NCBI GenBank assembly: GCA_035460985.1
Contig: DATHWC010000270.1
Location: forward strand, 1-35,537
Direction: 5' to 3'
Length of the DNA: 35,537 bases
Source: Lunatibacter sp035460985
GTDB taxonomy: Bacteria > Bacteroidota > Bacteroidia > Cytophagales > Cyclobacteriaceae
Part shown: positions 1-7,710 of the stretch, piece by piece
Layout: each line of letters opens with the position of its first letter
Numbering within the stretch: the stretch's first letter is position 1
Position numbers and translations under genes: made by a program
Notes under the pieces: model-generated
Databases searched by the model: none
Told to the model about the DNA's origin: nothing
What the model saw: the letters and a program-made list of their open reading frames with translations, nothing else

Positions 1-1076
1 AAGTTTTGGATGGCCTGCCGGATAAGGATTGGATTCAGGTTTATTATTAGCCTATCTTCACTAATGTCATCAGGAATATAGCTTACTTCAAATTGAAAAT
101 TGGGATAGAGTGCATTAAGCTCTTCTATCACATCGTAAAACAATTCATCAATCCGAAGGGCTTGTATTTGAGTATGCTGACCGGATTCAATTTTTGATAT
201 TTCAAGCAGTACATTGATTATCCCTCCCAATGATTTTGCCTTAACAATTTGGTTTTCAATTTCAGGTTTGACCTCCTCAATAGTTGCAAAATTGTTTATC
301 CTTTCAAGTTCCGATACCAAAACCGATATGGGTGTTTTCAACTGGTGGGAAATATGGTGAACCGTATGCTTTTGAAATAAAAATGCTTCGTGTATCCTTC
401 GAAGTAATTCGTTGAATCGTTGGGTCAATTGTTTTAATTCAGCAGAAGAGGTTTCTATTTTCAGTTCATCAATATTTTCTTTGCTAAGATCATATTTATT
501 TAAGTTTTCCGCAAGAGCAGTGATCGGCCTGGATATTTTATAGGAGAGAAATCGGGAAATGAGAAATACAACTATGGTGATAAATAGAAAAATTCCAACT
601 AACACATTTCTCAAAAAAATCATTTTTGCATACCCAAAGGCATCATAAGCCTTGCTGACTGCATAATAATCTTGATTTTCTGTTTCTGCATAGATACCTA
701 TAAGATCATAATTTTCCTCTTTGGTTTCTATCCATTTTTGGGAAGGAGAAAGTTTGTTGAGAATGCTTTCCGCCTTTACAATGTCCAAGCTATCCAAACT
801 GGCGAAAATCAAGTTTTTCTGTGAATCATAAACCAGCAATTTTTCATCATAGAAATCATTTATATCCTGCTGATCTAAAAGATAAGAAATAGTTGCGCTC
901 TCCTGCTTGAATTTTTCGATAAGCTTTATGGTGGTATGAATTTTTTCGTTTTGTTGCTGTTGAAACTCCTCCTCCCGATATTCTGAAAATAAAATATAAA
1001 TAATGGTAAAGGATATTGCCATCAGTGCTGTCACGGTGGTGGAAAAGTAAATAAGGATTTTATTTCTTATTCGCAT
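1..1076 (-). CDS. Sensor histidine kinase, 3' end outside the window
   Basis: This gene starts at the ATG at 1076 and runs off the left edge, so only about 358 residues are visible. The N-terminus has a membrane segment (about residues 8-30), then an extracytoplasmic sensor region of about 120 residues, a second membrane segment (about 151-177), a HAMP-like linker and the dimerisation/phosphoacceptor helix. The H-box reads VHHISHQLKTPIS, with the probable phosphorylated His near residue 244. The visible part ends at the beginning of the ATP-binding domain (NPILIRQAIQN, an N-box-like start). It lies downstream of the OmpR-type response regulator at 1628-2317 and is presumably its partner kinase in one operon. 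A four-helix-bundle gene and repeat arrays separate the two. The signal sensed is unknown. Confidence 0.9.
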   Translation of the reverse strand, partial: MRIRNKILIYFSTTVTALMAISFTIIYILFSEYREEEFQQQQNEKIHTTIKLIEKFKQESATISYLLDQQDINDFYDEKLLVYDSQKNLIFASLDSLDIVKAESILNKLSPSQKWIETKEENYDLIGIYAETENQDYYAVSKAYDAFGYAKMIFLRNVLVGIFLFITIVVFLISRFLSYKISRPITALAENLNKYDLSKENIDELKIETSSAELKQLTQRFNELLRRIHEAFLFQKHTVHHISHQLKTPISVLVSELERINNFATIEEVKPEIENQIVKAKSLGGIINVLLEISKIESGQHTQIQALRIDELFYDVIEELNALYPNFQFEVSYIPDDISEDRLIINLNPILIRQAIQN

Positions 1077-1080
1077 CTGG

Positions 1081-1181
1081 GAGGGGGGTATTGGTTATTG
1101 GGTTACTGGGTTATTGGTTATTGGGTTACTGGGTTATTGGTTACTGGGTTATTGGTTGACGATGTTACTTGGTTATTGGGT
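1081..1181. repeat. Short tandem repeat array, TTAYTGG units (left flank)
   Basis: About nine exact copies of TTAYTGG alternate with 7 and 8 bp spacing. There is a 23-bp higher-order unit (TTATTGGG, TTACTGGG, TTATTGG) present twice plus a partial copy. The array fills the space between the histidine kinase start and the end of the four-helix-bundle gene, and supplies that gene's last codons and stop. The same unit in the same orientation recurs at 1557-1620. Confidence 0.9.
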
Positions 1182-1547
1182 TAATTTTGCCTTTTTTAGA
1201 TAGGCAATGTATCCGTTTAATACCTTGATGCAGTGAAGTATCTTGTCTTTATAATTTTCAAACTGATCTTTTGTGATATAATTTTCATCCAATGTAACAG
1301 TTAGATGGTCAATTAGCTCCATTAGAGAACCTCTAGCTTGCCTGCAAAATTGTATGTTTTCCTGATAATGGTACCTACCAAAGCCCTCAGCGATATTCGC
1401 TGTTACAGAACGGGAAGCTCTAACAATCTGGTCTGCCAAACGATATTTTTCTTCCTTAGGTAATTCTTTCGCCAATTGTGATAATTTGGTTCTTATATCT
1501 CTGCCAAGCTTCCAGACCTCGAGGTCTTCAAATGTTTCGTATCCCAT
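1173..1547 (-). CDS. Four helix bundle protein (S23 / 23S rRNA intervening-sequence protein family)
   Basis: The 124-residue product has the family hallmarks: an N-terminal FEDLEVWKLGRDI segment, LPKEEKYRLADQIVRAS around residues 29-46, the signature VTANIAEGFGRYH around 48-60, and ARGSLMELIDHL around 71-82. Length and motifs fit the family. These small all-helical proteins were first noted in intervening sequences of 23S rRNA, and Avd, the accessory protein of diversity-generating retroelements, shares the fold; the role of free-standing copies is not established. No reverse transcriptase is near. The gene sits between a response regulator and its kinase, in the same orientation, and is bracketed by direct TTATTGG-type repeats. 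Its last residues (LTQ) and stop codon come from the left repeat array, which suggests gene and repeats arrived as one unit. Confidence 0.88.
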   Translation of the reverse strand: MGYETFEDLEVWKLGRDIRTKLSQLAKELPKEEKYRLADQIVRASRSVTANIAEGFGRYHYQENIQFCRQARGSLMELIDHLTVTLDENYITKDQFENYKDKILHCIKVLNGYIAYLKKAKLTQ

Positions 1548-1552
1548 GGTTT

Positions 1553-1640
1553 GTGTTTGGTTATTAGTTATTGGGTTATTGAGTTATTGAGTTATTGGGT
1601 TATTGGGTTAACTTAATAACTATTAACTTAATAACCAATA
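1553..1640. repeat. Short tandem repeat array, TTATTGRG units (right flank)
   Basis: Five consecutive 8-mers (TTATTGGG or TTATTGAG) follow a leading GGTTATTAG, and the array decays into TTAACTTAATAAC. It lies just upstream of the four-helix-bundle start and reaches the last codons of the response regulator, whose Gly-Tyr-stop tail (GGT TAT TAA) matches the repeat unit. The units run in the same orientation as the left array at 1081-1181. Confidence 0.88.
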
Positions 1641-2317
1641 TCCAAATAATACCCATAACCCACCTTGGTTTTTATGGTATTCTTTGAAAATGGTTTGTCA
1701 AGCTTGTTTCTTAAGAAATTGATGTAAACTTCAATGGTATTGGTGTTTGCATCAAATGAACTTCCCCATATTTCTTTAATCAAATCAGCTTTAGAGACGA
1801 TTTCACCATTTTTACCCATCAGCTTAAACAGGATTTGGTACTCTCTAGGTGTCAAATTGATTTCCTTGCCTTGTCTAAACACCTTTTTTTGAGCGTCATT
1901 TAGGGTAATATCATCAGCAACGAGAATGGCTTCATTTACATCCCCTAAATGACTGTGCTTTTTTCGCCTAATTAGGGAGTTTACTCTAAGAATGAGTTCC
2001 CGCATATAGAAGGGTTTGGTCAGATAATCATCTGCACCACAATCAAATCCCTGTATCTTATCCTCCAACTCCCCGAATGCGGTTAGCATCAATACAGGCG
2101 TGTCTGAATTATAGTTTCTGAAATTTTTACATAGATCATATCCATTTTTTCCTGGAAGATTGATATCCAAAACTATACAATCGAAATTGTATTTCTTTAA
2201 AATCTTTTCCGCTAACAACCCATCGTAGACAGGCTCGACTACAAGATTTTCAGATGTAAGTGCTTCACAAATGTTTTTACTTAAAATCGGATCATCTTCT
2301 ATTATTAGCACTTTCAT
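1628..2317 (-). CDS. OmpR/PhoB-type response regulator
   Basis: The start is taken at the ATG at 2317 (MKVLIIEDDP), because receiver domains begin directly with the first beta strand; an in-frame ATG at 2335 would add six residues. The receiver domain has the acidic pair EDD near residues 7-9, the phosphoacceptor Asp at about residue 51 (IVLDINLPG), the Thr of VLMLTAFG and the Lys of LTKPFY. The C-terminal winged helix has LTPREYQILFKLM, the recognition-helix segment NTIEVYINFLRNKL, and the wing KVGYGYYL. It is therefore a phosphorylation-controlled DNA-binding regulator. It is the first gene of the minus-strand operon with the truncated kinase at 1-1076. Its 3' end abuts the repeat array, which may have altered its last residues. 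Confidence 0.93.
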   Translation of the reverse strand: MKVLIIEDDPILSKNICEALTSENLVVEPVYDGLLAEKILKKYNFDCIVLDINLPGKNGYDLCKNFRNYNSDTPVLMLTAFGELEDKIQGFDCGADDYLTKPFYMRELILRVNSLIRRKKHSHLGDVNEAILVADDITLNDAQKKVFRQGKEINLTPREYQILFKLMGKNGEIVSKADLIKEIWGSSFDANTNTIEVYINFLRNKLDKPFSKNTIKTKVGYGYYLDIGY

Positions 2318-2487
2318 ATGGGCGAACCTCTTCATTGAACGGAATATTGTTTCAAATTACAAAACAAAAGACCAAACCCCCAAACAAATTAAGATTCCGA
2401 TTACAGGAGATCGAACTTGTCAAAAAACTTTTCGATTGAGGTTTTCCCTATAAAAGCTACACTTATTGCTTAGAATTCAATCAATAT

Positions 2488-3552
2488 TTAATTTTCGGAA
2501 CCCCCACCTTCGTAAAAATTGTCACCATCAGTTGGGCTGTCGGCTACCCGCTTCACGTAATATTCTTTGACGACATTCATTACAACTACCAAAAGTGGTG
2601 TAGCAAACAAAATCCCCCAACCACCGCTAATAACACCCATGACTAACTGGAAAAAAAGTACCAAGGCAGGAGGTAGTGAAAGTAGCTTTTGGCGGATAAA
2701 GGGGCCAAATAGTCCCGTTTCCAACACCTGAACGAGTAAATAAAGCCCCACCACAATCAATGCAGTTTCCATCCCACTTAGTAGGCCTACCAGGAATGCC
2801 GGAATAATCGCCAATGCGGGTCCAATATTGGGTATAAACGTAAGAAACCCCGCAATCAAGGCAAGAATTAGCCAAAGATCTATACCCAAAATCAACAGTC
2901 CAATTGCAGTCATAGTGAAAACAAAAACCATTTCCAACACTGTCGCCCGAAGCCATATTTTCAAATCAGATCCCGTATCATTTAAAAAGCTCACCGCATT
3001 TTCCCGTTCTGAAATAGGAATCAAATAGCTAAAACCTTTGACATACATTCCTGGGTTTATCATCAAGAAAATTCCGAAAAAAAGCAGGGCATAGAAATCC
3101 CCAAAAAAACCGAATGTGGATTTGAAAAGCTTTTGGGCGTTGTCAAACAGTTTAAAATCGTCCGATTCCATATCTTCAAGCTTTTCAACTACTTTTTCAC
3201 CTATCGCCGTATCTTCGACTTTAGATTTGAAGTTTTCGATCATCTCAGGTACTGTTTCCGCAAATTCATCATACTGCTGCGCAACTTGGTTCCCAATCAA
3301 GTAAGAAATACCGGCATAAAATATCAGGACTAAAACTATAGACAAACTGAGTGTCACTCCCCTTTTCCAACCTGTCCAGTCTTGAAGTTTATTGGAGATG
3401 GAATGAAAAAACAATGAAAAGAGAATCCCCCCGAAAGCCAATAAGAGAATAGTAAAGGAGGCTGTAAATAGGTATAAAAGTGAAAGTACCATTACTACAA
3501 CAAAGGTAGATGCGAGGGTATTTTTCATTTGAAGGAAGGTGTTGTTTGACAT
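2488..3552 (-). CDS. AI-2E family transporter (PerM/TqsA-type permease)
   Basis: The 354-residue membrane protein has the family layout: two hydrophobic segments near the N-terminus (about residues 12-45 and 63-87), a polar stretch (about 90-145) with EFAETVPEMIENFKSKVED, then a cluster of membrane helices through residue 330. Family landmarks include FIPNIGPALAIIPAFLVGL near residue 240 and the late GGWGILFATPLLVVVM. Members are trimer-forming exporters or antiporters with varied proposed substrates (AI-2 in TqsA, sodium or lithium in others), so no substrate is assigned. The C-terminal tail is hydrophilic. The gene is transcribed alone, divergent from the oxidoreductase at 4033. An ATG at 3528 is a possible alternative start. 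Confidence 0.88.
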   Translation of the reverse strand: MSNNTFLQMKNTLASTFVVVMVLSLLYLFTASFTILLLAFGGILFSLFFHSISNKLQDWTGWKRGVTLSLSIVLVLIFYAGISYLIGNQVAQQYDEFAETVPEMIENFKSKVEDTAIGEKVVEKLEDMESDDFKLFDNAQKLFKSTFGFFGDFYALLFFGIFLMINPGMYVKGFSYLIPISERENAVSFLNDTGSDLKIWLRATVLEMVFVFTMTAIGLLILGIDLWLILALIAGFLTFIPNIGPALAIIPAFLVGLLSGMETALIVVGLYLLVQVLETGLFGPFIRQKLLSLPPALVLFFQLVMGVISGGWGILFATPLLVVVMNVVKEYYVKRVADSPTDGDNFYEGGGSEN

Positions 3553-4032
3553 ATTTGGGTACTTTAAAATGGATCACAAATGGTCCAAAATAACCTATTT
3601 ATTAAAAATTTTTATATTTCCTTTCGACTTATCTAGCAAAGGACACATGAATGAATACAATTAGGCAATATTCATTCCGAAATCTAAAATGTGGTATTTG
3701 TAAGATTTCTTTATTCATCATCAAGATAAACGGGTCTACTTTTCATTCAAAAAAAATACCAGTGACCTATTCTAACAATGATGTTTTCAAAACTTCCTTA
3801 TGACTAAAATCCTTTACGTTGCTTGTCCAAAATAGAAATACAGACTGCCTAATAGGTAAGTTTTTTATTCCCTTAAAACGCTAAGCAACCGTCATTTTCA
3901 ATCCCACTAGCAATAAAAAACTGCCACCAATGTATGTTGGGCTCGAAAATTGGAGTTCTGCTTGAAAATTTCTTTATATTGAAAGCCAAAAACATTTTTA
4001 ACAGCAAATATCCCAGAAAACTCACACGTTCA
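3553..4032. other. 480-base intergenic region between divergent genes
   Basis: The region is AT-rich and separates the divergently transcribed permease and oxidoreductase, so it must hold both promoters. No convincing -33/-7 pair, hairpin or conserved small reading frame was identified. The upstream extension of the oxidoreductase frame (from 3934) has no protein-like features. Confidence 0.6.
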
Positions 4033-5400
4033 ATGAATAAGACTCCCATTAACCGCAGGCATTTTATCAAAGGCAGCACAGCGTTGTTTGCCCTATCCGC
4101 GTTTGGTGCACATGGCATGGACTGGATGGACCGAAAAGAACCCTACCGAGTAGCCTTGATCGGCACTGGTTGGTATGGCAAAAGTGACCTCTTTCGCCTG
4201 ATACAAGTAGCTCCGGTAGAAGTCATCGCCGTAGCTGACCCGGACAAAAATCAACGGGACCAAGCCGCTGAACTGATCAGCACCCGCCAAAAATCCGGTA
4301 AGAAACCCAAGACCTACAACGATCATCAAGAGTTACTTAGAGAAAACAAATTAGATATTGTACTGATAGGCAGCCCGGACCACTGGCATGCCCTTCACGC
4401 CATCGATGCTATCAAGGCAGGAAATCACGTATACCTTCAGAAACCCATTTCGGTAGATGTGATAGAGGGCGAAGCTATACTTGCGGCTGCCAGGAAATAC
4501 AAACGGGTCGTACAAATCGGGACCCAACGACGCAGCACTCCCCATCTTGTAGATGCCAAAAAAGAAATTATCGATACCGGAATGTTGGGAAAAATCTCCC
4601 ACGTGGAAATGTGTTGCTATTACCACATGAGATACAACGGCAATCCTGAAGTTGAACCTGTCCCGGATTTCTTTGACTATGACCGATGGGTAGGTCCGGG
4701 CCCCAGGCTCCCTTACAGGGGTCTTCCACACCGTAGGATTTGGCGTACGCTGATGGAATACAGCAATGGTATCCCAGGAGATATGTGCGTGCACATGTTC
4801 GACGCCGTCCGATGGATGCTCGATTTGGGCTGGCCTAAACAGGTGTATGCTACCGGAGGTATTTATGTTCAAAAAGGGGGCATTTCAACCACTCCCGATA
4901 CCCAAACGGCGACATTTTCATATGATGAATTGGATTGCGTCTGGACCCATAGGAGCTGGGGAACTCCTCAAGATCCCGAGTACCCTTGGGCTTATAAAAT
5001 CTATGGAGACAAAGGAACTCTGAAAGCGTCCGTAATGAAATATGAATTTGTCCCACAGGGAGAGGGCGAGCCAATAACCCAGACTGCTCTTTTCGAACGG
5101 GAAGAATATCCTGAGGATCTCACAGAGGACGGCATGGAGCTTCATGCCGCCCCAGCGACTAGACGACAGATGATTAACTTCCTCGAAGCCATCGAAAAGG
5201 GGGGATTGCCTGTAGCCGATGTGGAGCAGGGCCATATCTCCACGGCTAGTTGCATTCTAGCCAATATGTCCATGGATCTTGGCAGACCTTTATCCTATGA
5301 TCCCAAACAGATGATAATAGTCGGTGACGAGGAAGCCACTAAGCTACTTCGAAGGCCTTACCGGGCACCATACCAGCACCCTGACCCAAAAACTGTTTAA
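4033..5400 (+). CDS. Tat-exported Gfo/Idh/MocA family oxidoreductase
   Basis: The start is set at the ATG at 4033, because it places a twin-arginine signal right at the N-terminus: NRRHFIKGSTALFALSAFG, with RR at residues 8-9. The 455-residue product then has a Rossmann NAD(P)-binding motif (VALIGTGWYG, about 40-49), the landmark SPDHWH near 114-119, and LQKPIS near 135-140. The last replaces the usual EKP with QKP, a variant I recall in exported members. The C-terminal half is the alpha/beta substrate domain. Gfo/Idh enzymes oxidise or reduce sugars and inositols; exported Bacteroidota and Planctomycetes members carry tightly bound cofactor, and some act in keto-sugar-based glycoside cleavage. 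The substrate here is unknown. The secreted glycosidase-like gene 67 bases downstream suggests carbohydrate processing, although a terminator hairpin separates them. Confidence 0.9.
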   Translation: MNKTPINRRHFIKGSTALFALSAFGAHGMDWMDRKEPYRVALIGTGWYGKSDLFRLIQVAPVEVIAVADPDKNQRDQAAELISTRQKSGKKPKTYNDHQELLRENKLDIVLIGSPDHWHALHAIDAIKAGNHVYLQKPISVDVIEGEAILAAARKYKRVVQIGTQRRSTPHLVDAKKEIIDTGMLGKISHVEMCCYYHMRYNGNPEVEPVPDFFDYDRWVGPGPRLPYRGLPHRRIWRTLMEYSNGIPGDMCVHMFDAVRWMLDLGWPKQVYATGGIYVQKGGISTTPDTQTATFSYDELDCVWTHRSWGTPQDPEYPWAYKIYGDKGTLKASVMKYEFVPQGEGEPITQTALFEREEYPEDLTEDGMELHAAPATRRQMINFLEAIEKGGLPVADVEQGHISTASCILANMSMDLGRPLSYDPKQMIIVGDEEATKLLRRPYRAPYQHPDPKTV

Positions 5401-5403
5401 TAG

Positions 5404-5436
5404 ATCGTCCACGGCCTAAGATCCGTGGACGATTTT
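5404..5436 (+). terminator. Rho-independent terminator
   Basis: An 11-bp perfect stem (ATCGTCCACGG at 5404-5414 with its complement at 5423-5433) encloses an 8-nt loop, and a short T run follows. It begins four bases after the oxidoreductase stop codon, so it probably ends or attenuates that transcript ahead of the next gene. Confidence 0.8.
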
Positions 5437-5467
5437 AATCCCCAAAATCATTAAACCCAATTCTATT

Positions 5468-6559
5468 ATGAAAATAACTACCCTTTGTTGTCTCTTGCTT
5501 ATTTTATGCATTTGCGTTGACGGCTTTTCACAGCAATCTCGAAAGACGACCGTCGAAATCCGTGGTGAAAAATTCTACATCAACGGCAAACCCACCTACG
5601 AAAAGCGAAAGTGGAAAAAACATCCTATAGAGGGGTTGCTGATGAATTCCAGGATGGTGCAGGGCATCTTTGACGACATGAACCCTAAAACTGTCAGTCG
5701 ATGGAAATATGATGATACTGGCAAGTGGGATGCCGATCGAAATACAGATGAGTTTATACGCCATATGGAAGAATGGAAGAATCACGGCATGCTGTCATTT
5801 ACAATTAATCTGCAGGGAGGAAGTCCGGAGGGGTATTCCAAAGAACAACCTTGGCACAATTCTGCTTTTACCGAAAACGGAGAACTCATACCAGCCTACA
5901 TGTATAGGCTGGAACGTATCCTGGACAAAGCGGACGAACTTGGCATGGTGCCGATGGTGGGATTTTTTTATTTCGGCCAGGATGAACGGCTTCTTGATGA
6001 AACAGCGGTGATTCGCGCAGTGACCAATGCGACAAACTGGCTCCACTCCAAAAACTACCGGAACGTGCTGATAGAAATCAACAATGAATGCAACGTGCGC
6101 TACGACCACGACATCCTGAAGCCCGAGCGGGTACATGAACTGATTGAATTGGCCAAAGGCTTAGAAAAAGATGGTTACCGCTTCTACGTAAGTACCAGCT
6201 ATGGGGGTGGATTTATTCCATTGCCAAACGTGGTAAAGTCCGCGGATTATCTACTTCTCCATGGCAATGGAGTTAAAGATCCTGACCGCATTCCTATTAT
6301 GGTAAAAGATACGAAGGCCGTGCAGGGATATACCCCCATGCCGATTATTTTCAATGAAGACGACCACTTTGACTTCGACAAGGATTGGAATAATTTTATT
6401 GCTGCAGTATCAGCTTATGCTTCTTGGGGATATTTTGATTTCAGGATGAAAGACGAAGGCTTTGAGGAGGGGTATCAAAGTGTGCCGGTAGATTGGGGCA
6501 TCAACTCTGACCGAAAAAGAGGTTTTTTCAATCTGATGAAAACCATCACGGGGTATTAA
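5468..6559 (+). CDS. Secreted glycoside hydrolase-like protein (clan A TIM-barrel type)
   Basis: The 363-residue product begins with a signal peptide (MKITTLCCLLLILCICVDGFSQ). The mature part starts with IRGEKFYINGKPTY, typical of the N-terminal strand of cellulase-like glycosidases. Two acidic motifs fit a retaining clan A enzyme: VLIEINNECNV (Asn206-Glu207, candidate acid/base after barrel strand 4) and PIIFNEDDH (Glu297, candidate nucleophile near strand 7). Strand-like segments MVPMVGFFYFG and ADYLLLHGNG fit the same fold. I do not recognise a numbered family, so the polysaccharide or glycoside target is open. The gene follows the exported oxidoreductase after 67 bases, and a large palindrome closes the transcript. 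A role in carbohydrate turnover is inferred from fold and context only. Confidence 0.7.
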   Translation: MKITTLCCLLLILCICVDGFSQQSRKTTVEIRGEKFYINGKPTYEKRKWKKHPIEGLLMNSRMVQGIFDDMNPKTVSRWKYDDTGKWDADRNTDEFIRHMEEWKNHGMLSFTINLQGGSPEGYSKEQPWHNSAFTENGELIPAYMYRLERILDKADELGMVPMVGFFYFGQDERLLDETAVIRAVTNATNWLHSKNYRNVLIEINNECNVRYDHDILKPERVHELIELAKGLEKDGYRFYVSTSYGGGFIPLPNVVKSADYLLLHGNGVKDPDRIPIMVKDTKAVQGYTPMPIIFNEDDHFDFDKDWNNFIAAVSAYASWGYFDFRMKDEGFEEGYQSVPVDWGINSDRKRGFFNLMKTITGY

Positions 6560-6562
6560 TTT

Positions 6563-6607
6563 GATTTTGATTTCTGGAGGGTCGTCGACCCTCCAGAAAT
6601 CAAAATC
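6563..6607. terminator. Near-perfect 45-nt palindrome, probable bidirectional terminator
   Basis: Two 22-nt arms (6563-6584 and 6586-6607) are perfect inverted repeats around one central base. The GC-rich core CTGGAGGGTCG is flanked by A/T-rich segments that give T runs on both strands. It lies between the glycosidase-like gene and the convergent DUF1349 gene. Confidence 0.8.
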
Positions 6608-6688
6608 GTTGATATTCTAAATAAGCAGGAGACTTTCTACCCTGTAATGAACCTTAAGAACAAGACGTATCTTTCTTTTACTGCCCAT

Positions 6689-7258
6689 CTACACAGCAAT
6701 TTTTTCCAAAGCAAAATCACTGAACTTCGCCACAAATCCGGCACCGTCGGGAGCGGCAGCCATTATCCCAATCTGGACTTCATCCGAGGGCGGGAAATAG
6801 GCCAGACGAAGTAGTTGAAAATCCCGGTCTTCCTTTGCATACTGCACCTCTACAAAATCCCCCTTACGATTCACCTTAAGCCAAATGGATGCAGGGTTTT
6901 CCGGCCAGGGCCTCACTGACCAATCTGAGAAATCCCTAGTGACCACGGCACTTACCTGCTGCACGCCATCGACCCATTCAATTCCAGTTTTGATCCAATT
7001 ATTTTCATCCTGTCGAATCATAAGTCCAGCTTGATCATAAAGATCGGTATAGTTTCCTGTCACTTTGACCTTGACAGCAAAGTCTCCTTTGACTTTCCGG
7101 TAAAAAAAATGCCCGCTGTCCCGGGTAAATCCATAGTGGGTTTTTCTCCAAAAATCTGTTTTTTCATCTGATTTTATAATCAGGTCACCTGCTTCTTCTT
7201 TCCAGAAACCTGGCTCATTAAGCCACGTGAATTTTTTAAAAGGGTTCTTCACACTCAA
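6689..7258 (-). CDS. DUF1349 domain protein (concanavalin A-like fold)
   Basis: The 189-residue cytoplasmic protein (no signal peptide) matches the DUF1349 family, which adopts a concanavalin A-like beta sandwich. Visible landmarks are FTWLNEPGFW near residue 10, DFWRKTHYGF and DSGHFFYRKVKGDF near 35-60, the conserved YDQAGLMIRQDENNWIKTG near 74-92, GIEWVDG, and the closing VQIGIMAAAPDGAGF near residue 165. Members are often described as similar to yeast 'regulation of enolase 1'; a carbohydrate-binding role is plausible from the fold but unproven. Its 3' end faces the palindrome at 6563-6607. The upstream lipoprotein gene ends 32 bases before its start, so the three genes 8138-6689 may be co-transcribed. 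Confidence 0.85.
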   Translation of the reverse strand: MSVKNPFKKFTWLNEPGFWKEEAGDLIIKSDEKTDFWRKTHYGFTRDSGHFFYRKVKGDFAVKVKVTGNYTDLYDQAGLMIRQDENNWIKTGIEWVDGVQQVSAVVTRDFSDWSVRPWPENPASIWLKVNRKGDFVEVQYAKEDRDFQLLRLAYFPPSDEVQIGIMAAAPDGAGFVAKFSDFALEKIAV

Positions 7259-7290
7259 ACGGGTTATATTGTCCGTTCGAAAATAAGCAA

Positions 7291-7710
7291 TTAATAACCG
7301 TAGACCAAGGGTTCACCCCAACCTTCCAGCTCTAAATGAAGCCTATTGGTATCTTCGACCTGAAGAATGGTCAAATCAACTCTATAGGTTTGGGTTTGGG
7401 TGATGCTACAACTTCCTTCCTCGGCCAACACGATCCGCATGGCCCTGCTTGGGGGAGATGTGTCAGAAACGATTTCCGATACTGCTAAATCATAGGTGGC
7501 TACGTCAGTACATCCGGTATAGGAAAATCGTATTTCGAGGCAATTGGTCAATATGGATGCCCCAGTGATCGTGACCGAAGAAGAAGTAGTTCCATAAAGT
7601 GATTCGCTGATATTAGGCTGGGCATCACAACGGATGATTTCATCTTCCTCCGTACACGAAAGTTGGAGTATGGCCAAACTGATTAAAATCATTCCGATAT
7701 ATCTTCTCAT
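7291..7710 (-). CDS. Hypothetical lipoprotein
   Basis: The 139-residue protein has a lipoprotein signal (MRRYIGMILISLAILQLSC, lipobox LQLSC with Cys19) and a mature beta-rich region of about 120 residues. Mature Cys27, Cys56, Cys66 and Cys99 could form disulfides after export. I do not recognise a family. The start codon overlaps the stop of the upstream lipoprotein gene (the ATGA arrangement at 7707-7710), which indicates translational coupling and suggests that the two lipoproteins act together or are co-regulated at the envelope. Confidence 0.75.
   Translation of the reverse strand: MRRYIGMILISLAILQLSCTEEDEIIRCDAQPNISESLYGTTSSSVTITGASILTNCLEIRFSYTGCTDVATYDLAVSEIVSDTSPPSRAMRIVLAEEGSCSITQTQTYRVDLTILQVEDTNRLHLELEGWGEPLVYGY

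Noticed and set aside
1173..1547. Diversity-generating retroelement
   Set aside because: The four-helix-bundle protein is Avd-like in fold, but no reverse transcriptase, template repeat or variable repeat is present in the window.
2627..2956. 109-residue minus-strand frame within the AI-2E permease
   Set aside because: Shadow frame; the permease frame has clear family motifs across the same bases.
4351..4872. 173-residue minus-strand frame
   Set aside because: Antisense to the Gfo/Idh gene, whose motifs are unambiguous.
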